Assembly (NCBI RefSeq): GCF_029852145.1
Contig: NC_079970.1
Span: forward strand, 6,200,001 to 6,264,000
Length of the DNA stretch: 64,000 nucleotides
DNA from: Microplitis mediator
Lineage: Eukaryota; Arthropoda; Insecta; Hymenoptera; Braconidae
Reading direction: 5' to 3'
Shown: one piece after another, positions 1-13,100 of the stretch
Numbering within the stretch: the stretch's first letter is position 1
How the letters are laid out: every line of letters begins with the position of its first letter
The notes under the pieces: generated by a model
The model's database searches: none
Told to the model about the DNA's origin: nothing
Seen by the model: only the letters and a program-made list of their open reading frames with translations
Made by a program: the position numbers and the translations under genes

Positions 1-375
1 ACACTGTAAAAAATTTGAGGAGTGAATTCGGAGTTAACGTGGATGATTTTTTATTTATTTAATTCCCTTGAAGTGAATTTCACTCCGAAGGGGAGTTTCG
101 GAAAATATTAATTATAAAAAAAATTACTAATCCATAGTGAGCTTAGGTCTTTGATATTTTGACATTTATATTGAGTACGGAAATAATTACGAGCTCCCTT
201 TTCATATATTCACGCGAAATGATTTTTAAAAATTATAAGCAGCTGATAATAAAACTTGAAAAAATATAATTACACTGAGTCACAAACTGTCGTACAATTT
301 ACATCAATCATACCACGAGATAACATTTCATATTGTACCGAAATATCAAATATTCCCATAAAAACTATGCCACTA

Positions 376-621
376 CACTGAAAAAAGAAAAAAAAAACTG
401 TTTTCAAGTATCTGCGTGTTTGTATCCCTCCAAAAAAATTATTTGTTTAATCTTAGTAAAAATGTACTCCAATTAAGAATAGTTACATGGAATAAGTATA
501 CAAATTCTCAAATCAAGAAAATATTGCTCGGTCGGAATATATTTTTACTATGATTCAACAAATATTTAGTCAGGAGGATACAAACACGCAGATACTTGAA
601 AAAAGTTTTTTTTTCTCAATG
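376..621. mobile_element. 246-bp MITE with about 45-bp TIRs
   Basis: It begins CACTGAAAAAAG and ends with the inverted form (CATTGAGAAAAA on the other strand), flanked by TA on both sides. The TIRs include a shared block, CAAGTATCTGCGTGTTTGTA. Confidence 0.8.
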
Positions 622-778
622 TACAGCTATTCAATAACTTAATATTTTTATTATGTATCATATATACGAAATTATTATTTAATAAGTTACTAAAACATTT
701 TGTAAATTAAAAACATAATATTTTGAGTTTAATCATTAATATCTGAATGAATTATTTGTTGGAATAATTATGTTTCTA

Positions 779-1263
779 CACTGAGAAAATAAAATAATAT
801 TGTCCAAACAAGAATTTCTTGGTTCAAGAAATCCGTTCAAAATATTTACTTTATTATTATTAATTATCAATTTCTTGAGAAAAGAGCATCATATTTAATT
901 TTGTTATTATATGAATTTGATATTATATTATGAGTAAACAAAAGAATAGCTTTACTTGAATTAAATAAAAATTATTTCCATCAATTCTACGAATTCTTGA
1001 GACAAAATTATATATTCTTGAAAATTATCAAGAATATATGTTCTTGTATCAAATATTCTTAATAATAGTATATTTTACACCGAGGGCAGTAAAGTAAGAA
1101 ATGTCAACTAACATGTGATCTGAGGCTTTCTTATTTACTGCCCAAGGTGTCAATACTATTTTTCTCCTCGACGGAGGTGGAAAGCGGCAACTTCGTTTCG
1201 CACAGCGGGACAAAAGTTGACGCTTTTCGCCCGGAGAAGAGAAAAAGTAGTTTTTTCTCAGTG
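779..1263. mobile_element. TIR element, CACTGAGAAAA ends, TA target
   Basis: The left end CACTGAGAAAATAA and the inverted right end are each flanked by TA. The outer interior repeats CAAGAAATTTCTTG-like words. The centre (about 1077-1250) is GC-richer and has two hairpins, one pairing GGGCAGTAAA with TTTACTGCCC. Confidence 0.75.
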
Positions 1264-1480
1264 TAATTAACAGCTGTTTCTATTAAATATAAATTTATTT
1301 AAGTATTAAAACTCCAGACCGAAGTGAATGCAGATTGAAATGAAATCTACGTCACTCCGCAATCTCTCCCCATTCAGTTCGTATGCGGAGTGATTTTTTT
1401 TTTTAAACTCCGGAACTCCGAGTGAGGAAGTGAATTAGAATTGAAATAAAATCCGTACTCACTCCTGATTTTTTACAGTG

Positions 1481-3620
1481 TAAGGATATTTGGAAATGTT
1501 ATAAATTTAAATAAAAGTCAGAGCACTTGTGAGAGGCGGCTAACTAGTAGTGACACCTACCGTTGATTAGCCGAACCTACAAACATTTAGGTACACAAAT
1601 ACTATGGTGGCTCTTATCAGATGATAGATTGGACGATTAATAAAAATAAATTATTTATAAATGTTCAGAAAACTCAAGTTTCGGTCAAGTATTGAACTGA
1701 TTACAATTATCAGTATGTAACTTTTTTAACTGGAATGTTACTTTTATTTTACATTTAAATTTTCATTTCCTTCCGTTTCTTTTTTTTTTTTTTCAACATT
1801 TTTTTCATCATTTTATTTATAAAAATAAACTTTCTATCTCTGAGATCTGTCAGATAATAAAAATTACAGAAAATTTAAATAAAAAAAAAAATTTCATTCA
1901 CTTTCCGTTTTGCGAATTCGCTTTTGGTTTCTCATTATCAAGGAAAAAGTCTTAAATATTTTTATATTAATTATTATCTTCCAGATTTCACGAGATACTG
2001 CCGAAATATCCCAACTTGAACAATTAACAAACATTCTGTGCTTGTTACAAATATTCATATATATAATATATAGAAGAAATTACATGATTTAATATTTCTT
2101 ATAAATCCTTTAAATTTATTATATTTTTTCAAATCAAATTAATGAGGAATGCCCTGTTTTTAAAAATGCACCGGTCTAATATACATATATTTTATTATAT
2201 ATTATTATTAAATATATTCATTATAATAATTAATGTAAAGGGACTTGTATCAAGCTCGGTGAGCATATCTGTACTTTTGTTACAATCCGGAAGCCAGAAA
2301 GTGTAGAAGACACATTTAATTACCTTTATAATTTTATTTATTTATTAATTAAACTATAGATAAGTCACTTTAGTGTGTCCTTGTCAGTGTGTACATGTAC
2401 ACAGAAAAAAATTATTTCTTGGCGCAAGAAAAATTTTTCATTACGAAATGAAATCAAAAAATTTCTTAACGCAAAAAATTCTTTCTCTGAAAAACTATGA
2501 AAAAGTCTTTAGAACTTTAGAACTGAGTTTTTCAGAGAAAATTCCGAAAAATTCCTACCAGGGTTGGCTCAAGAAAATTTTTTTTAGTCCCAAGAAAATT
2601 TTCGATTTCAATTTGTGATGCAAAAAATTTCTTAGGGCCTGTAAAAATTTTTCTTAGGACGAGGAAAAAATTTTTTTTTTCTGTGTATTAATTTTGTTTG
2701 TTAAAAATTCTTAAGTTATTAAAATCACATTATAATCTACGGTTAATAATTTACTTAACAAGTCGAACATTGCGTGGATTTATATAAATTTTTATTTTAT
2801 CTTCAAGAAATATATTTTTTTACTTATAGACTTTTTTTTTTATTTTTGAGGCGATTTCTATACGTGTTAAAATGTGTTTATTTAAATTTTAAATTTTATC
2901 ATAAAAGTTTTACCGTATCCAGAAAAAAATTAAACACAGCCTCGATAATCGACGGTTTTTAGGGAGGGAAGAAATATTAAAATATATAATATACTTTTTT
3001 TTTTTCTAAATTTGACGATACTAATCAGGTAAAAAATTATATTGTAACAAAATATGTATAAATATTGCAACAACGATGCAATTATTTAAATCCATATTTA
3101 TTTTATTATTTTTAGTAATTGTACGTATCGAAGTTTTATTTAAAATTGAAAAATCAATTTTTTACGTGAGATTTTTTTTATTTTTATTATTTAAATTTAG
3201 TATAATTTTTTTTTTTGCTTAAAACTATATATGACACTAATTTATTAGATCCAATTTTCTTTATATAAAAAAAAATAATATAAAATAAAAATAAATTATA
3301 CATAAGTTCTTTCTCTTACAAAATACTTTCAAATGTACCGAGCTAATCTGTGCAAGACAAATTTTAAAAATAATATTATATTATATTATATGTATTTATA
3401 CTATTATTATTATTAGTATTATTATTAATATTATAGTAAAGTGTCGGTAGATATCTATAACAACTTGAGATTTGAATGTTTTTTTTTTAAATATTTTTTA
3501 CGTAGAATGTCAACAGTCATATCTACTCTCTCCCTAAGTCATCGGGTGTTTGATATAAGAGCTATACAAAACCGCGAGTGACCGTAACCGCTTGTTACAA
3601 TAAAAAAAAAATATATGTAT
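1481..3620. other. AT-rich spacer with one TIR element
   Basis: No gene is recognised. An element at 2400-2685 has CACAGAAAAAAA ends at TA sites and a CAAGAAAATTTT-word interior. The rest is low-complexity AT-rich DNA. Confidence 0.5.
2400..2685. mobile_element. TIR element, CACAGAAAAAAA family
   Basis: It is flanked by TA (2398-2399 and 2686-2687). The interior alternates CAAGAAAATTTT-like words on both strands. Relatives are at 40165-40475, 44965-45210, about 47150-47320 and within 54046-55387. Confidence 0.75.
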
Positions 3621-3623
3621 ATA

Positions 3624-4415
3624 CATTAGACTATCGAATGAAATCGATTTTTTTTTGGTTTCATATGAAAATTACGCTGAATGTAACAGAAAAAAAATTG
3701 CGTGGCAAGTTGGATTCTGATTCAATTACAAAATGCGCGCTCGCTTAAATAACGTAGAAAAATTTTTTTTTTACTTTGAAATTTTATAACTCGTTAATGG
3801 ATTGATAAATTGAATCGACCATAATATATTTTTGTAGAGAATTGAATGCTCTACAAAAAAGGTCTCTTATAATTTTTTGATAAATCTAACCGTTCAAAAG
3901 TTATTTAAGCTTAAATTCAAATTTATGGTAAATTTACCGTTTTTTTACTTTTCTATCAAAACTATCAGTCTTATCGCAAAACGTCTTAGGACCTTTCTTG
4001 TAGATCACTTTCTTTACGATTAAAATATGTTAATCAATAATTTTTTACTCTCATAGTTAAATAACTACAGGTTTTACAAATTAATTATTTGGAAAAAGAA
4101 CTGAAATTTTCTTAAAAAAAGTAACTTTTGAACGGTTGGATTTATCAAAAAATTATAAGAGACCTTTTTTGTAGAGCATTTGATTCCCTACAAAAATATG
4201 CTATGGTTGTTTCAATTTATCAATCCATTAACGAGTTATAAAATTTCAAAGTTAAAGAATTTCCCATGTTTTTTAAAATGGGAACTGATTTAAGCGAGCG
4301 CGCGCTTTGTAATTTAATTGCAAGACCTCTTGCCACCCAATTTTTTTACGTTACATTCAACGTAATTTTCGTGTGGGACCGAAAAAAAATAGATTTTATT
4401 CGACAAGGTCTAATA
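3624..4415. mobile_element. Long-TIR (foldback) element, about 790 bp
   Basis: The two halves are imperfect inverted repeats of about 300 bp or more. Both ends read TTAGAC then a pyrimidine-rich block, GAAAATTACG, and a GCGCGCTCGCTTAAAT block. A second copy is at 36528-37322. Confidence 0.75.
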
Positions 4416-5110
4416 TAAATATAAATATATATATACATATATAGTTTGACAATTAGTTTAAATGTTTACATACAATGTGGTAAGATGTACATAATATTAA
4501 TAATAATTTACAATTTCCCAGCCTGCGGGATAAAATTGTAAAATCCTACGTCGGAATAGTTGATGATTTAAAATATTAAGCGGGCTAAAGATCACCACAA
4601 TAATAACAAGCAAAAATTTTAATGCTTTGATAGTGTTTTTTATTAAACTGATAAGTAGTTAGATTTATATTTTTATTCAAAATTTATTTCTCATAAATAT
4701 TTTATTGATATCTATCATAGTTTTTAATGTTTTCTGTAATCTGGCCCGTTCGACCAGCGAACAAAATCATCATCAATATATCATCAACAGTCGTTAAATC
4801 TCCTCTCTCCCAGAAAGTCACAACCACTGACGTTAATTCGTTGTGACCATTATATTTTATTTATCAGTGTCGCGTCATACGACATTAAAAAACAAGAAAA
4901 AAAAATAAAAAAAAATTCATAACGTAGATAAAACTATTTCACAGTAAAGTTAAACAAAATAATTTAAATATCTACGTTATTATTATTATTATTTCTTCTT
5001 TTTTTTTAACTACTAGGTTTTTTAAAACTTCTCCTAGCTAATGAGTGGAAATATAATTATAAAAAATAGGGAGGGACCTAAAAATTGTATTGGGTCCCCC
5101 CTGGCCCGTC
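4416..5110. other. 3' flank of Mkp3
   Basis: AT-rich and unique-looking. It presumably holds the Mkp3 3' UTR (minus strand). A minus-strand AATAAA near 4857 is a weak poly(A) candidate. Nothing else was recognised. Confidence 0.35.
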
Positions 5111-8100
5111 TCATTCTGCTGGAGTGCTCGCGGCCCATTTGTCAAATTCAATGCCCGAGTCGGGACTCGGGCCCAAGTCAACGGGACTGAGAAAACTCGG
5201 AGCAGGACAATTGCATGGTCCACCAGGTTGACAAGCGCCGATGCAACGGTTGTTGCGTTTCCGATCACCTCGATCACGCAACTCGATCTCGAACCTAAAC
5301 AACTGCTCCATGAAATTGAAGTTCGGTGCCACGTTTGTCTTTTTATTTCTCACAAGATTGAATGCGTCATTGAGAGTTAGATTACACTTGTGCATCAGAT
5401 AAGCAATCGTTATCGTAACGGATCTTGATACACCAGCTAAGCAATGAACTAGAACGCCTTTGTCCGAGCTGCGCGCTTCCTCTGTAATTAAAATATTATC
5501 AATCAATTATTAATATTACTAATATTATTATTAGAATTGTTATCAATATGCCTCGCTGTTGCTCGTGAGTCAGACAGTGATAAGACACCACTACTACTAC
5601 AATACTGTTTGTTATAGCATACAGATAAGTGTAATAGGCATGACTGATGTCAAGGTAATGTACATATATAATATAATATAATAGTACAAGCACTCATATT
5701 GATAACGATGTAACGTCTAATAATTTTAAATAATTTATTTTACTAAATAAATTATTTATTTGTGTATTTTTTTATGATAACGAACTTAGCCGAGTTGAGT
5801 AATTTTTATAATTTTTTAAAAATGATTAATTATAAAAAAGAAAATATTTTAAAAATTGCGCCTGTAGTTTTGGTAATTTTTTATAGAAAATTGTATACAA
5901 GGAATATTTTTATTTTTTATTTTTTTCCAGTGGATTTTTGGATTTTTTTTTTAACAAATGAATTACAAAAAAAATAAAAACTAAAAATATGCACACGTAG
6001 AGAATTAAAAAAACTACAGGTTCAATTTTTTAAAATATTTTTTTAAAATAATTTATTGTCTAAAAAAAAATCCAAAAATTACTAGTCTGTTAACTTCAGG
6101 ATATTTTTTTACGATCCTGAAGTCAGAAGACAGTTAACAATTTTTGGATTTTTTTTAGCAAATAAATTACAAAAAAAAAAAAAAAATGCACATGTAGAAA
6201 ATTAAAAAAGCTATAGGTGCAATTTATTAAATTTTTTTTTTTTTACAATTTATCGTTTCTAAAAAAAATCCAAAAATTATTAGACGTCAGCTCACTTCAG
6301 TATCATTATTTTTTAGTGTTTTATTTTTCTTATTTACGTAACAACAAACGAAATAACAATATAATTGAGGGTCGTCAGTATTTCTTACAAGTGTAAGCCA
6401 CGTAGCCCAACCCTGAGCGGACATCCGTTGTTTAATTATTTAGCATTTACCGCCCAGCACGTGGGAAATTTTTTCTATTTATAAAAAAAAAATCCCTCAC
6501 CCAAACACCACCCAGGCGCCCAAGTATTTAAACAGGAAATCCTGTTTAAGATGCCGCCGCCGCCGCCGCTACCACCGACGACGACGACGACGTGATCCAG
6601 GAATTTTTGTTCTGAGAGACCGACACTATAAATTAGACTTACGTCATTCAATGAATGAAAGAATAAATAAAGGAATAAGAGGAAAATAATATAAAGAACA
6701 AGATAACTTGATTCCGAAAATATTTTTACTCCAATTAGTAATTATGAATTGAACAAGTGACGGTTTGAAAATATTTTTATATTAATTGAGTGAGATTTAA
6801 TGCTGGTACTGACGGTAATGTTGGTGCTGACGCGATGCAGCCAGAGTGCATGCTAGTGAATTACCACTTAGTTAATTTTTTCTCTTTATATCATCTGGCG
6901 CAACGGACAAATTAAGTGTTACGATGATCAAGTCAAGTACATTGAACCCATTTGATCGTCATTACAAGTAGGGGAATTGTCAGTAGTTGGATATGAGTGT
7001 GCTATTCATTGTGCTAAGATTTTATTGGATTTAATGTGTAACGTAAATCATCAATTAGATCAGCTTTATCTAATCACACAGACTTCTCTATTTATTTATA
7101 TATTTATTTATCGATGTTTACTTAATTACTAATAAAACTTACCGATAAATTGAATGGCCTGAGGAAAAAAACTCGCTAAATTTTGACTATGGTGGTCATT
7201 GATAGGTATCTGCATGTATTTTATAAATCCTGCGTCCTCAAAGACATTTGGTAAGTCTGCAGTGACATTAAGTATATACTGTATTCTATGACGGGATAAA
7301 GCGTCATGGTCTTCACTGTTTGCCGCATTACCAAGATATAGGTGAGGTAAAATTTCAACTGGAAAGTCTTTGTCTTCTTCTGGACCTACTTCACAAAATA
7401 AAAATAAAAATAAACATATTAATTATCAATCATTTGTATAAAGTTCAGGGTATTTTCAGACGGTGCCTCCACTTTTTGAATTTTTTAATGTCATAAGTCT
7501 ATCGAAATTTTATCAGTTAATTAAAAATAATTAAAGCTGAGATATAGAATTTTAAAAAAACAACTAAAGTTGATATTAGGAGTTAAGGACATTCTCAATG
7601 CCCCCTATTTTTTAAAAATATTCGATGACCTTGAACTGTTATGACAGTATTAAAATTTTGATAGTTAATTTAACAAAATTAAAGCATTAATTAAAAAAAG
7701 GGCAACGCAGTTATCACTTCGTCGAGATATAGAATTTTTTTAAAATTTCTCACAGTTGTTATCAATAAGGAGTTGAACAAAATTTGAAAATTCAAATTAC
7801 AAATTTGACCTAAAGATTTTACTGAAATTTATTTTCCGAATTTTGTTTCACTCCCAATTGATATCAACTGTAAATAATTTTTTGTTAAATCTAGATCTCA
7901 GCGAAATTGTCGTTTTTTCAATTAATGCTTCAAATTTTTCTAATTAATTATCAAAATTCTATTACGATCATTACAATTGAGCCATTAGAAATTTTTAAAA
8001 AGTGAGAGGAGGGCTGCCTGAGAATGGTGAGCAACAAATTTTGACCTACTAAATTTGAAAAATTTAAATTATATAATTGACAAAGATTTTACTGAAATTT

Positions 8101-10179
8101 ATTTTCCGAATTCCGTTTCACTCCCAATTGATATCAACTGTAAATAATTTTTTTTTAATTCTATATCTCAGCGTTGTTTTTATTTCAATGAATGCTTCAA
8201 TTTTTTTTTAATTAATTGATAAAATTTTGATACGCCTGACAGTTGAGTCATTGAAAATTTATAAAAAGAGGGGACACTGTCTGAGACTGGCCTTAAATTG
8301 ATAACTCAAAAAATAATTTATTATTACCAACGGAATCGCAGGTGCTATCACTGTCAGAGTCTGAGTAAGCTCTTGTGGGCGGTGTAGAAATTCGTAAAGT
8401 CCTAAGACCCATTAGCTCGCCTACATTGTTCTCCTGGCCTGGTTGTCCTTCAGCATTTGCTTGGCTACCTTCGCACCACTCTGGATATCGATCTCTGAAT
8501 GTCCCAAATCCGCCTACAACAAAATTCAAAATAATTTTAATTATTTAATTAAAACAAAACATAAAACAACAAGTCATATTTTTCAGTAGTCAAGTAGTCA
8601 ATCAGACATTAAATAAAAATATACTATTTTAAAAATAATCTCTCATATTTATTGCCATACATGAAAGATGCTAATTTATGGTAATCAGGTACGGCAATGA
8701 ATAAAGATCAAGATAAGTGTGAATGGACAACACACTTATGACAGTTGTATGAATGAGTGACCATAGGTATACTGTATACATACATATATATAGATTAAAT
8801 AGAATCAGTTTAAACTAAAGCTACAAATTATATTACTCTCTCTCCCTCCCTCTACCGCTCTCATGCTGTCTCTTCGTCCTCGAGTTGTACCAGAAAGCCT
8901 CCCACACAAATCAATACTTCATTCACAACTTCCCCTCCGGTTGTGTTTCAGCTGTCTGTAAGCTACTACTTACTGTTACCGAGATGTTTGATAGATAGTC
9001 AACGAGACACTAAACCACTATCGTTTAATGCAATTTATTATTTTCAATTTTATATATTTATTTTTATTTAGGGGACAGGGGGCGAAACGTAGAAAGGTGG
9101 GCAAAACGGAGTACCCCCAAAATTTCATTAAAAAAAATTTTTTTTTCAAATATTTTTTAAACATTTCAAAATCTCTTTTGTTAATGTAATTGAGCATTTT
9201 TTTGAACTTCTTCAAAAATGGAGTGTGGGTCGGAAAATTTTATTGACTTTTGTTTTATGGTAAAAACTATTAAAATTTTTTTTTTGCATCCTTTATAAAA
9301 AATGTTATTTTTCTTAATGTTAATTACTTACAAAAAAATTTAATTCAATCAAATTTATTTAATATCCAGTTTTTTTTTTACCTTTTTTAGGGGTACTCCA
9401 TTTTACCCGCAAAAGTGAAAACTTTTTTTTAATTACTTTGAATATTATTGAAAAAAAAAAAAGAAAGATTCAGAGTATTTGAGTCCTCGAAAAAAGTATT
9501 TCCTTAAGTCCCCGTTTTGCCCCCCTCTACTTTTAATTAATTTCACATTGCCACAATATATAGACAGTGTACAGAAATACTAGCAATTCAAATTTATCCT
9601 ACATATGAATTCTTACAATTATTTTTTTTTTAAATGAATTTATCATCCTACATACGCTGGGTTAATTGAAGCCCATACTGATGTCTAATGTCGAGTTAAA
9701 TCTATTGACCTCTCGGTCCTATCCAATAATTGACAACTTGAGTATAAAAAAAAATAATAATAATAAAAAAAAAAAGTCTCACCAATAAGAGTTGCAACAT
9801 AACCACCCGAGTTTTTCAATCTACGGCTCAAGACCTGTATTGTCTCTCCCTGGTGTCCAGCTGGGTCTGTCGAATCGCCAATCAGGACAAATGTACCTCT
9901 GCTGTCGTCGTCGCCGTACAAAAAAACCTCGACTCGATTTCTCAGCTCAAGACACCTGATGGTAGCCAGTAGATCAACTTTACCCGCGGCTAACCTTCTC
10001 AGCATGATGCTGGGTATGGCCAATGGTACCGAGTTCCTGATGTGAGCTTCCAAGAAGTCTGAGTGTGCACGGCAGTCCAAAATAAGAAGCCTGTCGGGTC
10101 CACCTTGTGACCTGAGTTCTCTGAAAAGCCACTCAGGCCCAACGAATCCCTCCTCTTCAACCATTCCTTCGCCCGGCAT
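5111..10179 (-). CDS. Mkp3: MAP kinase phosphatase, Mkp3/DUSP6 type (4 exons)
   Basis: Coding exons on the minus strand are 10179-9783, 8513-8328, 7385-7143 and 5481-5111. They join in phase 1 at every junction and give 398 codons plus stop, close to the roughly 380-410 aa usual for this family. Exon 1 encodes a rhodanese/CH2 domain with the MAPK-docking basic motif MLRRL at residues 59-63. Exons 3-4 encode the dual-specificity phosphatase domain: general-acid candidate D258 in PINDHHSQN, then the catalytic loop HCLAGVSRS with C289 and R295. Family knowledge: these cytoplasmic enzymes dephosphorylate the Thr and Tyr of ERK-type MAP kinases and act as feedback inhibitors. The ATG at 10179 is preceded in frame by a TGA only two codons beyond a TTG, so it is the natural start. 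The exon 3 acceptor could lie 3 nt earlier. Non-coding 5' exons are not resolved. Confidence 0.95.
5850..6310. mobile_element. Two adjacent copies of MITE family A (one partial)
   Basis: Terminal motif: GAAGT(T/C)AG...GACA then CAATTTTTGGATTTTTT, with an inner ATGCACATGTAGA...CTATAGGTGCAA core. Copies lie at about 5990-6105 (partial) and 6113-6310. The family recurs at 15383-16230, 21325-22745 and 36898-37107. Confidence 0.65.
7445..8294. mobile_element. TIR element occupying Mkp3 intron 2
   Basis: The ends share TCAGAC(G/A)GTG then CCNCTTTTT in inverted orientation. The interior has two diverged copies of a block containing CTCCCAATTGATATCAACTG (about 7830-7990 and 8085-8240). The element comes within about 33 bp of the exon 2 donor. 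Confidence 0.6.
9067..9535. mobile_element. GGGGCAAAACGGGGTA-type TIR element in Mkp3 intron 1
   Basis: The ends are G-rich (AGGGG, GGGCAAAACGG) and inverted (CCCCGTTTTGCCCCCC). A related element is in DIRAS intron 1 at 25226-25893. Confidence 0.6.
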
Positions 10180-13100
10180 TTTCAATTCCTCGATTACTAT
10201 TCAGATTTACAATCTCAACTTCTACACCAATTTATTATTATCACCAGCAGCAACAAAAAAAAATCAAATATGGCACAAGATCTAGCTGACAGTATTGACA
10301 TACATTTAAAATAATAAATAATAGTCCCAGTCTCAATGGCACTTGGATATAAAAATCACGAGAGCACCCATTTGATCTCTTGACCCAGCGTAAATGTTTT
10401 ATTGTTACATAAACCAGCAGCGTTGTGTGCTAATTTGAACCGGGTAAAAAAAAAATACTCAACAGCAGTTGCCTTATGCAGTCTTCTGATGCTCGTCACC
10501 TCACGATTATCGATCCCACTGTTAATTTAAACAGCAATACCGATATAAATTCATTTCCGGTCCACTGGAATGTTGTTTACTTAAACTTAAACGCACACAT
10601 GCACACATGTCGCCACCATGACACTTTACATAAATCAGTACCTACACAAAAACAAAATATCTACCACGTATATAAAATATACTTATATATATTTTTATAT
10701 ATATATATACACGTCAACCGGTCTCTTTGGTGTACCAAGTCATCCCTACGTCACTTTAAACCGTGACAAGACGTTTTATCTTGAGTGTATCCGGCAAACC
10801 GTGACCGAGCATCGTCTCCATCCCTGCTGTACCTGGATACCTTTTTTCCGGTACAGTTCCAAGTACTCGTGCTCTGATCTCACGGGGATGCTGCGCGTAC
10901 GCCGGAATCACTGCTCTCTTACTCCCTCTGTTTTATATTAATTTTTTAAATATTCCGTCTTCTCGATTATCCAACTTCCTGTCACTCGGTTAAATATTTT
11001 TTTTATAATAAATTACATCCACTTTTATCGTCTGTAAAATTAATAAAAATATTTTCCACTATCTGTCAAAATTAATCACTTAAATAAACTGAGTCTAGTG
11101 AAATAAAGTACTTGGATAAATAAATAATTTAAATATTTAGTAAGAGTAGTTTTACACTTGATACAATAAATGTCGTCAACTCACTGTTAAATATTTCACT
11201 GTCTACCGCAACGTTATCGCACAATTATCGTCGTAGTTATTATTATTATTATTATTATTATTGTTGTTATTTAAAAATAATAGTAATAGTAATGGCAACA
11301 ATATATGTATATGTCATGTGTAGATCTTCATAAACATAACGAACGAGTGATCAACAGAGTAACAGTACAGTGGAGATCAACCGAGAAACTAAGGAACGAC
11401 GAACAAAACTAACGAAAACGAACACAACCGATACGAGTTCTGAGGATACAGAAGCGATGTGATGATAGTGGATGTGGATGATAATTAAATGTCTTTTAAA
11501 ACGGCAATGTCTCTTTTTATGTAAAAAAAAACTTATCGCACATAGACCGTTTGCTTGCTATCTATCGTTCTCGTTCTCGTTCTTCCTCGTCCGCTTACCC
11601 GCCGAGCACTCAAAGCAAAGCCCCGTGGTACCCGCGATCGAGAGAACCTCAGCCTCAGCTCAGCCTGAGCGCAGCCACACCTTACCGCGAGCGTCCTTCC
11701 GTCGAGAATGGGCAAATGGCGGCATGGACAAGCGCAGGGGGAACCAGAGATTCTGTCCGATTGGCCACAAGTCACGAGGTACCACTTTCAGAGCCAATCG
11801 CTGAGCAGACTGACGTCAGTTCATTGACAAAAGATGTTTTCATTAACGAGGCGTAGGTTGCTGCGCAAGCGGGGAAATCATATTCTAGGATGCTCGAGTG
11901 TGTGCTCGCGATGACGATGGAGGGGAAATCGTTATGTTGTTTATTCACTTTTTCTTATGCTCGAGGTATTTGTTTGTCTTTTTTGCTCATTGCGTGGGCA
12001 GCGTCCCGGACTCTGTGTATGAACGCTAGCTTGTGTGTTGGGTCATGAAAACAAAATATATATTAAGTATACAGAAGAGAAAGAGAACAAGTAAAATAAT
12101 CTGACAAGAGCTAATGTAAATGTAAGTGATGATGCGCACGCAGGACTGCGTCCACCTGCATCAAAAAACCGCGGATTTACGGATCACACATTGGTAGAAT
12201 GAAATAAGAAAGTTAAATAAAATAAACCAGTTTGTATGTACACATTTAATATTTTTATTTGTGTTTGTATTTATGAAATAGAGTATGGAATAAATAGTAG
12301 AGAGAGTGAGTGAGAGAGAGAAAGAGAAAAAGAGAGGGAGTAGAGAACTATCACACGCTCGTACTACATGAAAGGCCTTCAAGTTGGGCGAATACTCCCA
12401 CTCGTCACGAACGTGGGCCAGCATTCCATTCATTTGGTGACCTGGTCTGGTAGGGTGGTGGCGATGCTGATGTTGGCGGAAGATCCTCCACGTTCGATCG
12501 TCGCTTACTCCCCCACACTGTCCCTACTCGCGATGTCCTCGAAACAGCGGCGGAGAGGAGCAAAAGATGCAAGATAGAAGATAGAATTTATATATATGTG
12601 TATATACATAATATCAAGCTAGAAGAGGAGAACAGAGGGATCAAGAGACAGAATAAAGATTGGAGGAGAGACTGACTATAGTATATATAATACACTCGAC
12701 CTTCTGCGAAGTGGAACCCTGGCACGTGAACTCGCGTGTATGGAATCCTGTTCTCTCCTCTCATCCCCTGCCCGCTGGATCCCGGTACTCGTTCTTCTTC
12801 TTCTTCTTCTTCTTCCTTCTTTCTTTCTCGTTTACATTACCCGAGTAGTGTCGCCCCTTTCACTCGTGAAACTCTCTCACGCTACCCCAAAACTCACACT
12901 TTTCTTCTCACCTACACAATCCAACTTTCGACAGCGTATTTATTCGCCTTCGGCAACATGGTTACTTCTCAGTAACTTATCTTACACTCAACTCGACTCG
13001 CCTTTGGCTTTACCTTCGCCTTCGTCTTTTCATTCATTCTCGGACTTTTCTACCTGTGTTGTGTATATGTAGGCACCTAGGTAGCTATGCCACACTACAT

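Larger units (their letters stand above)
2..1480. mobile_element. Outer TIR element (CACTGTAAAAAAT ends) with nested insertions
   Basis: The left end CACTGTAAAAAAT at 2 is matched by the inverted end at 1480, followed by TA. The interior next to both ends repeats a GGAGTGAAT/ATTCACTCC word. Elements at 376-621 and 779-1263 are inserted inside. No coding capacity is seen. A related copy is at 27919-28206 and another at 31093-31280. Confidence 0.65.

Noticed and set aside
11472..11856. Overlapping ORFs of 80-110 codons on both strands
   Set aside because: Several frames are open at once in a GC-rich island, which is expected from stop-codon scarcity. No domain, splice or start context supports any of them.
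12161..12433. Minus-strand ORF starting MNGMLAHVRDEWEY
   Set aside because: Only the first 40 residues look protein-like; the rest is low-complexity hydrophobic sequence from an AT/GA-rich tract. No family was recognised, so it is reported only as a possible island.
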